Below, in pieces: positions 4,590-9,435 of a stretch of 9,435 nt of DNA. The notes beneath the pieces were generated by a model that was not told the DNA's origin, searched no databases, and saw nothing but the letters and a program-made list of their open reading frames with translations. The position numbers and the translations under genes were made by a program. Position 1 is the first letter of the stretch; every line of letters begins with the position of its first letter. The DNA lies in contig JAFVSF010000160.1 of NCBI GenBank assembly GCA_017503885.1, positions 1 through 9,435 on the forward strand, read 5' to 3'. The DNA is from Clostridia bacterium (GTDB lineage: Bacteria; Bacillota; Clostridia; Christensenellales; Borkfalkiaceae).

Positions 4590-7469
4590 ATGAAGAAACT
4601 TACTGAGATATTAAAAGGCAATTTAAGAGATTATAGACCAGTTCCATTTTGGAGTTGGAACGACGACTTACAGCCAGATGAATTAGTTAGACAAATCCGC
4701 GATATGAAAGATAAGGGCATAGGTGGTTTCTTTATGCACGCAAGGGGAGGTTTAAAGACCGAATATCTTGGCGATAAGTGGTTTGAGTGTATAAAGGCTT
4801 GTATCGAAGAAAGTAAAAAAGTAGATATGAACGCTTGGAGTTACGACGAAAACGGTTGGCCAAGTGGCTTTGCAGGTATGAAACTATTAGAAGACCCAGC
4901 AAATCACGAAAACTATTTATCTCGTGAAGTTTGCGATAAGTTTGATGAAAAGGCAGACGCTGTATATTTCCTTGACGGCACAACCTTAAAGAGAGTTTAC
5001 GAGTCTTGTGGAGAGGGTACTTACGTAAACGTAACCATAATGACAAACCCATCGGTTGTAGATATTTTAGATAAGGATATCGTTCGTAAATTTATCGACA
5101 TCACCCACGAGAGATATTTAAAAGAGTGTGGTGCAGATTTCGGTACGTTTATGAAGGGCTTTTTTACAGATGAGCCACAATATTATAGATGGGATACCGC
5201 ATATTCAAAGGTGCTTATTCCTTACTTTAAAGATACTTACGGTATCGACCTTTGGGATGAAATCGGTAAACTCTTTATAGATTGCGACGGGGCGTTTGCT
5301 TTCCGTTACAAATATTGGAACGCACTCCACAAATTCTTTATAGAGAGTTTTGCAAAGCAAATTTACGATTGGTGCGACGAGCATAATTGTCAACTTACAG
5401 GGCATGCAGTAGAAGAATCTACTATGTTCGCACAAATGTGGTGTTGTGCAGGTCTTATGGACTTTTATGAGTACGAGCATATCCCAGGCGTTGACTGGCT
5501 TGGTAGATATTGCACGACTGAACTTATGCCAAAACAAGTAGGCTCTGCAAGTGAGCAACTTGGCAAAAAGCACGTTATGACCGAAACTTTTGCTTGTTGT
5601 GGTTGGGACGTAACTCCTGCAGAACTTAAGAAAATCGCTCAATGGCAATACGTAAACGGTGTAAACCTTATGTGTACACACCTTTCTCCGTATTCTATTA
5701 GAGGTCAAAGAAAGAGAGACTATCCACTTCATTATTCAGAGCATAACTCTTGGCACGACAAGTTCAGACATTTCAACGACTATTTCTCATACCTTGGCTA
5801 TATGCTTGCAGAGAGTAAAAATAGGGTAGATACACTTATTCTTCATCCAATAAAGACTGCGTATTTGACTTACGATAGAAGAAACGATTGGCAGTCGATA
5901 AAAGAATTAGAAGACAGTTTTGCTACGTTAATTGAAGATTACGGTGCAAGAAATATACCTCACCACTATGGCGATGAAAACCTTATGTCAAGACACGCAA
6001 GCGTAGAAAACGGCGTTATGAGAGTTGGAAAATGCTCTTATAAATACGTTGTTATGCCTTGGATGAGAACGATTGATAAAACTACTTACGCACTTTTAAA
6101 AGATTTTATCGCACAAGGTGGTAAACTTGTTATGGAACACGGCAAACCTGAATATTTAGAGGGCGAGCCTTATGCGTTTGATGACTTAAAGGCAACTGCT
6201 ACAATGCAAGATATTATCGCTGACCTTGAATATACTATCGAAACTGATAGCAAGTTAGTAAGAAGTGCTTATAGAACAGGCGATTTTGGAACTTTTCTTT
6301 ACGTTGTAAATATTGATGAAAAGGCAGTAGATATGAAGATTACCTTAAAGTCTAAATTCCCTGTATTATACGACCTTGAAACGTTAGAAAGTAAGCCACT
6401 TGTTTTAAAAGATGGCAAGATTGACCTTCATTTAGATTTTGCAGGCTCTGCAATTATTTTTGAAAGTGACGTACCATACGAGTCGGCAAGTAAAAACGAC
6501 AGTTCTTGCGTTGACCTTTCGGGCGAGTGGAAAGTGTTGTCTTCAACTGATAACTCCCTCACTATCGACAAGGCACAAGTTTCGTTAGACGGCGTAAATT
6601 ATAGTAAAAACGCCTATATAATGGCAATTTTTAACGATCTTATCAATAAGCGTCACCTTGGCAAAATTTATCTTAAATATTCGTTCAACGTAAAAGAAAT
6701 TCCAGAGAGAATTTATCTTGAAAGCGAGCAAATGAGCATAATTTCTTGCTCTGTCAACGGTAAAAAGATAGAGTTTACAGGTCAAGGCACTTTAGATAAG
6801 AGTTTTATTACTGCAGATCTTAACGGACTTTTAAAAGAGGGTGTAAACGAAATTGTTTACGAGATAGATTTCTATCAAAGCGAACACGTTTACTTCGTTC
6901 TTTCTGACGTAACACCAGAAAAAGAATCACTTAAAAACTGCTTATCTTACGATACTGAACTCGAAAGCATTTATATAAGAGGTGACTTTGGTGTTTACGG
7001 TGATAACCTAAAGCACGAAGAAGGCGTAGTATATATTAGTGATGGCGAACATTATATTGCTAAAGCACAAAAAACACTTCTTCCTGATAACTTTACTGCT
7101 CAAGGACTTTTGTTCTTTGCAGGCAAAATAGAGATTGAAAAAGATATCGTTATAACTAAAGATGCAAGTATGCTCAAAGTTGGTGGTAGAAGAGCATTGG
7201 TTGAAGTTTACGTGGACGGTGAATTTGCAAAGATGCTTATGTTTGATGACTTTGTAGACCTTTCTCGTTATGCAGACGGCAATACACATACTATTAAACT
7301 TGTCGTTTATGCAAGTAACCGTAATATCTACGGACCACACCACTTCTTCCTTTCTGAACCAATGAGCGTATCTCCATATACGTTTGATATGACGGGTGCT
7401 TGGGATAGCGATTATAATTGTAGGGATTATAAAGAGCGATATGCCTTTGTAAAACTTAGCATAATTTAA
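4590..7469 (+). CDS. Large cytoplasmic glycoside hydrolase, GH106/GH2-related (alpha-L-rhamnosidase-like)
   Basis: This 959-residue protein resembles the bacterial 'glycosyl hydrolase' group related to GH106 alpha-L-rhamnosidases. The N-terminal (about 1-430) catalytic-barrel-like part has FWSWN (20-24), GIGGFFMHARGGL (43-55), YDENGWPSG (85-93), TDEP (193-196), TGHAVEE (270-276) and ETFACCGWD (332-340). The acidic residues in the last three are candidate catalytic or metal ligands, by inference. A region at about 430-640 resembles a glutamine-amidotransferase-like or linker domain, and the C-terminal third has GH2-type sugar-binding beta-sandwich features (LSGEWKV near 645; VEVYVDGEFAKM in the last 100 residues). 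There is no signal peptide, so it should act on imported oligosaccharides in the cytoplasm. Substrate specificity cannot be read from sequence. The ATG at 4590 follows AAGGAG at 4579-4584. No transporter or other sugar gene adjoins it. Its stop codon lies inside the end of an intergenic repeat. Confidence 0.85.
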   Translation: MKKLTEILKGNLRDYRPVPFWSWNDDLQPDELVRQIRDMKDKGIGGFFMHARGGLKTEYLGDKWFECIKACIEESKKVDMNAWSYDENGWPSGFAGMKLLEDPANHENYLSREVCDKFDEKADAVYFLDGTTLKRVYESCGEGTYVNVTIMTNPSVVDILDKDIVRKFIDITHERYLKECGADFGTFMKGFFTDEPQYYRWDTAYSKVLIPYFKDTYGIDLWDEIGKLFIDCDGAFAFRYKYWNALHKFFIESFAKQIYDWCDEHNCQLTGHAVEESTMFAQMWCCAGLMDFYEYEHIPGVDWLGRYCTTELMPKQVGSASEQLGKKHVMTETFACCGWDVTPAELKKIAQWQYVNGVNLMCTHLSPYSIRGQRKRDYPLHYSEHNSWHDKFRHFNDYFSYLGYMLAESKNRVDTLILHPIKTAYLTYDRRNDWQSIKELEDSFATLIEDYGARNIPHHYGDENLMSRHASVENGVMRVGKCSYKYVVMPWMRTIDKTTYALLKDFIAQGGKLVMEHGKPEYLEGEPYAFDDLKATATMQDIIADLEYTIETDSKLVRSAYRTGDFGTFLYVVNIDEKAVDMKITLKSKFPVLYDLETLESKPLVLKDGKIDLHLDFAGSAIIFESDVPYESASKNDSSCVDLSGEWKVLSSTDNSLTIDKAQVSLDGVNYSKNAYIMAIFNDLINKRHLGKIYLKYSFNVKEIPERIYLESEQMSIISCSVNGKKIEFTGQGTLDKSFITADLNGLLKEGVNEIVYEIDFYQSEHVYFVLSDVTPEKESLKNCLSYDTELESIYIRGDFGVYGDNLKHEEGVVYISDGEHYIAKAQKTLLPDNFTAQGLLFFAGKIEIEKDIVITKDASMLKVGGRRALVEVYVDGEFAKMLMFDDFVDLSRYADGNTHTIKLVVYASNRNIYGPHHFFLSEPMSVSPYTFDMTGAWDSDYNCRDYKERYAFVKLSII

Positions 7470-7671
7470 AGTCTTATATACTTCGCAATACTTTGTTCTT
7501 TGCGTTTTATAGACATTCCTGCGACCAAAGAGGTCGCCCCCTGCCTCTAAAAAGCAAACGCCTCGTCTTGCTCGCATCTAAGCCTTTAAATCTCACTTTA
7601 TAAATGTTGAGTAAATATGGGTGGAGCGTCACGCTCCCAACGTCACGTTGCCTCGCATCTAAGTCTTTAAA
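7465..7671. repeat. Intergenic mosaic repeat element, copy 1
   Basis: This fills most of the gap between the hydrolase and pyk. The left end (7465-7488) begins TTTAAAGTCTTA and matches 9129-9152 at 23 of 24 positions. Inside are CGCAA/TTGCG (7484-7504) followed by TTTT, possibly a weak terminator, and the palindrome GCGACC-aaaga-GGTCGC (7521-7537). A right-end module (7568-7595) ends with TAAGCCTTTAAA and TCTCA, and the paired palindromes GGAGCG-TCA-CGCTCC and CAACG-TCA-CGTTG lie at about 7623-7650. A diverged second right end reads TAAGTCTTTAAA (7660-7671). The left and right ends form an imperfect inverted repeat. No reading frame for a transposase is present, so this is a REP/MITE-like noncoding element rather than an insertion sequence. 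Confidence 0.8.
7565..7646. repeat. 82-base perfect direct repeat, copy A
   Basis: Positions 7565-7646 are identical base for base to 9349-9430. The repeat spans the right-end module, an AT-rich stretch and the CGTCACG palindromes. Identity without a single difference across non-coding DNA implies recent duplication or gene conversion. Just after it, copy A reads GTTGCC where copy B reads TTGCC. Confidence 0.95.
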
Positions 7672-7715
7672 TATCCACTTTTTAATAGTAAAATAAAAAC
7701 AATATAGGTAACTAA

Positions 7716-9128
7716 ATGAAAAAAACTAAAATAGTATGCACGTTAGGGCCTGCAAGTTCTTCAAAGAAAGTAATTTCTAAAATGTACGACGCAGGTATGA
7801 ACGTAGCAAGAATTAACTTTTCGCACGGTACTCACGAAGAGCATGCCGAAAAGATTAGAATTATTAAAGAAATAAGAGAAGATAGGGGTATTCCACTCCC
7901 TATCTTGCTTGATACAAAAGGTCCAGAATTTCGTACTAAAACGTATAAAAACGGCAAGATAACGCTTGAAAAGGGCGATACGTTTATATTTACAACCGAT
8001 AATATCGAGGGGGACGAAACGAGAGTTTCAGTTACCTACGAGCATATTTGCGAGGTTATGAAAAAAGGTGACAAAATCTACCTTAATAACGGACTTATGG
8101 TTTTTGAGGTCGTTGAGGTTAGAGAAAACGACGTTATAACCACCGTTTTAGAGGGTGGCGAAACGTCTGACCACAAGAGTATGTATTTCCCTGATAAAGA
8201 ATTAAAACTTGAGTTTTTGTCTGAAAGGGACAAGGAAGATATTTTATTTGGTATAAAGCACGACGTGGACTTTATTGCTCTTTCGTTTGTTTCAACTAAA
8301 GAAGACCTTTTATCTGTAAGAAAGTTTTTAAAAGACAATGGTGGCGAAAATATTGATATAATCGCTAAAATTGAGTCCCGTCAAGGTGTAAAAAACCTTC
8401 GTGAGATAGCAGAGGTTTCTGACGGTATTATGGTTGCAAGAGGCGATTTGGGTGTTGAAATTCCTTATGAAGAACTACCTAACATTCAAAAGCAAATTAT
8501 TGATACTTGTCGTATAATTGGTAAGCGTTGTATAACTGCAACCGAAATGCTTGAGTCTATGATACATAACCCAAGACCTACAAGAGCAGAGATTTCCGAC
8601 GTTGCTAATGCCGTTTACGATGGCTCTAGTGCAGTTATGCTATCTGGCGAAACGGCGGCGGGAGCATATCCAGTAGAGGCTGTAAGGGCTATGGCAAAAA
8701 TAGTTGAGCAAGCCGAAAAGAATACTAAATACATCCAAAATATAAAAGAAGAGCAGTTTATAATTTCTACTACAGGCGAGGCACTTTCGCACTCTGCTTG
8801 CACTTTAGCAAGGGATTTAAAAGCAAAAGCAATAGTAGTTTGCACGCACACGGGCAAAACTGCACGTATGGTATCTCGTTTCCGTCCTCAAATACCAATT
8901 ATAGGTCTTACGACGGATGAAAAGGCGTTCCGTCAACTTGCTCTTTCTTGGGGAGTTCTTCCTATGATGAGTGAAGAATACAACTCTGTAGATATACTTT
9001 TCTACTTTGCAAAGCAAGCAGCAAAAGAGAGTGGGCTTGTTAAAAAGGGCGAAACGGTTGTTATGACAGGTGGAACGCCAATAGGCAAGGGGGGGAATTC
9101 TTCGCTTATTAACGTTGCAGTTCTTTAA
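7716..9128 (+). CDS. pyk: Pyruvate kinase
   Basis: This 470-residue enzyme transfers phosphate from phosphoenolpyruvate to ADP, the last step of glycolysis. The barrel shows the nucleotide/PEP residues Arg32, Asn34 and Ser36 (ARINFSHG), LLDTKGPEFRT (Asp66, Thr67, Glu71), the catalytic Lys218 and metal ligand Glu220 (IIAKIES), ARGDLGVEIP (Asp244) and NPRPTRAEISDVANAV. Glu71 in GPE is the residue associated with K+-dependent enzymes. The C-terminal domain has THTGKTARMVSRFRP and ends TGGTPIGKGGNSSLINV, without the extra PEP-utiliser domain of Bacillus enzymes. Oddities are SDHKSMYFP (151-159), where most members read SRKGVNLP, and ATEML (275-279) instead of the common ATQML. Only a weak TAGGT lies before the ATG at 7716. 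No clear promoter is seen, and the upstream gap is mostly repeat. A terminator follows at 9170-9219. Confidence 0.97.
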   Translation: MKKTKIVCTLGPASSSKKVISKMYDAGMNVARINFSHGTHEEHAEKIRIIKEIREDRGIPLPILLDTKGPEFRTKTYKNGKITLEKGDTFIFTTDNIEGDETRVSVTYEHICEVMKKGDKIYLNNGLMVFEVVEVRENDVITTVLEGGETSDHKSMYFPDKELKLEFLSERDKEDILFGIKHDVDFIALSFVSTKEDLLSVRKFLKDNGGENIDIIAKIESRQGVKNLREIAEVSDGIMVARGDLGVEIPYEELPNIQKQIIDTCRIIGKRCITATEMLESMIHNPRPTRAEISDVANAVYDGSSAVMLSGETAAGAYPVEAVRAMAKIVEQAEKNTKYIQNIKEEQFIISTTGEALSHSACTLARDLKAKAIVVCTHTGKTARMVSRFRPQIPIIGLTTDEKAFRQLALSWGVLPMMSEEYNSVDILFYFAKQAAKESGLVKKGETVVMTGGTPIGKGGNSSLINVAVL

Positions 9129-9254
9129 TTTAAAGGCTTATATACTTCGCAAAAGTGCGTTACTGTTTCAAAAGGGCGACCACGATGACCAACAAGGTCT
9201 ATCGTGTCCGCCCTTTTTTACGAGCCTTCTTTTGCTCGCATCTAAGCCTTTAAA
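9129..9254. repeat. Intergenic repeat element, copy 2
   Basis: The element starts on the base after the pyk stop codon with TTTAAAGGCTTA (9129-9140) and ends with the exact inverted copy TAAGCCTTTAAA (9243-9254). Inside are a small CGCA-aaag-TGCG hairpin (9148-9159), the large palindrome that serves as pyk terminator, and CGAGC/GCTCG (9221-9238) beside the right end. The right-end module 9232-9259 is identical to 7568-7595 and 9352-9379. No coding frame is present. Confidence 0.82.
9170..9219 (+). terminator. Pyruvate kinase intrinsic terminator formed by a repeat palindrome
   Basis: AAAAGGGCG (9170-9178) pairs with CGCCCTTTT (9209-9217). After a 2x2 internal loop CACGAT pairs with ATCGTG, then GACC/GGTC around AACAA with one bulged T. 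The T-run is 9214-9219. It lies 42 bases past the pyk stop and within repeat copy 2. Confidence 0.88.
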
Positions 9255-9435
9255 TCTCATTTGATAAGAGTTAAAGAAAAAACACGAATGCAACGTCACG
9301 TTGCTGACCAACAAGGTCTATCCCACCTGCTATCGCTTTTTGAGCCTTGTCTTGCTCGCATCTAAGCCTTTAAATCTCACTTTATAAATGTTGAGTAAAT
9401 ATGGGTGGAGCGTCACGCTCCCAACGTCACTTGCC
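9255..9435. repeat. Further repeat modules at the right edge, no gene visible
   Basis: No supported gene is seen after 9128. Beyond copy 2 there is GCAACG-TCA-CGTTGC (about 9291-9305), then GACCAACAAGGTCTATC (9306-9322), which repeats the terminator core at 9187-9203 apart from the bulge-side context. A third right-end module follows (9352-9379), and then the GGAGCG-TCA-CGCTCC palindrome close to the window end. The array probably continues beyond the window. Confidence 0.75.
9349..9430. repeat. 82-base perfect direct repeat, copy B
   Basis: Identical to 7565-7646 at every position. It is followed by TTGCC, lacking one G found in copy A, which breaks the second small palindrome (CGTCACTTGCC instead of CGTCACGTTGCC). 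Confidence 0.95.

Noticed and set aside
5205..5732. Long minus-strand open frame within the hydrolase gene
   Set aside because: It is antisense to conserved catalytic motifs, has low-complexity shadow composition and no ribosome site.
7008..7577. Minus-strand open frame across the hydrolase 3' end and the repeat
   Set aside because: It begins in the intergenic repeat, is antisense to the hydrolase and resembles no protein family.
9129..9435. CRISPR array
   Set aside because: The repeated modules differ in length and order, have no regular spacer size, and no cas genes are present.
7465..9435. Composite transposon with pyk as cargo between two repeat elements
   Set aside because: No transposase or target-site duplication is visible, pyk is a normal core gene, and the elements have the same orientation with internal modules like REP arrays.

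Overview
The window is AT-rich DNA with standard bacterial gene structure, strong Shine-Dalgarno sites and consensus sigma-A promoters. The L27 protein has a Firmicutes-type N-terminal extension, and there is an L21-leader-like 5' UTR and an OGG1-type glycosylase of the kind known in clostridia. Together these suggest a Bacillota (Clostridia-like) genome, probably an uncultured gut or anaerobic lineage. This placement is inference from gene content and style, not from a phylogenetic marker search.

Positions 1-1913 (minus strand) hold a two-component operon. An OmpR/PhoB-type response regulator is followed by a sensor kinase with almost no extracytoplasmic loop, then by the start of a small membrane protein that runs off the left edge. 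The three genes overlap by 4 and 11 bases. The promoter carries TT(A/T)ACA-like repeats with an 11-base period, a Pho-box-like array that overlaps the -35 and suggests autoregulation. Positions 1930-2520 (minus) hold a terminator and a lone 146-residue, mostly helical protein of unknown function.

Positions 2512-3290 (plus) hold the ribosomal operon rplU-rpmA. It has a perfect-consensus promoter placed back to back with the promoter of the helical protein, an L21-type leader, and an intrinsic terminator. The prp protease gene that usually lies between rplU and rpmA in Firmicutes is absent, although L27 still carries a short cleavable-looking extension. After the terminator come an 8-oxoguanine DNA glycosylase and an overlapping 99-residue unknown protein (3310-4441).

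Positions 4471-7469 hold a strong extended -10 promoter, then a perfect 12-bp hairpin with a T-run, then a large cytoplasmic glycoside hydrolase related to GH106/GH2. Positions 7716-9128 encode pyruvate kinase, with an unusual B-domain exit segment. The two link only loosely: the hydrolase would release sugars and pyruvate kinase acts at the end of glycolysis, but they are probably separate transcription units.

The intergenic regions 7465-7671 and 9129-9435 are filled with a mosaic of short repeats. They share a 24-base left end that abuts or overlaps the stop codon of the preceding gene, right-end modules ending in TAAGCCTTTAAA, an 82-base perfect direct repeat, and small palindromes whose loops are conserved while their stems change in a compensatory way. 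One such palindrome serves as the pyruvate kinase terminator. This repeat family is the most unusual feature of the window.
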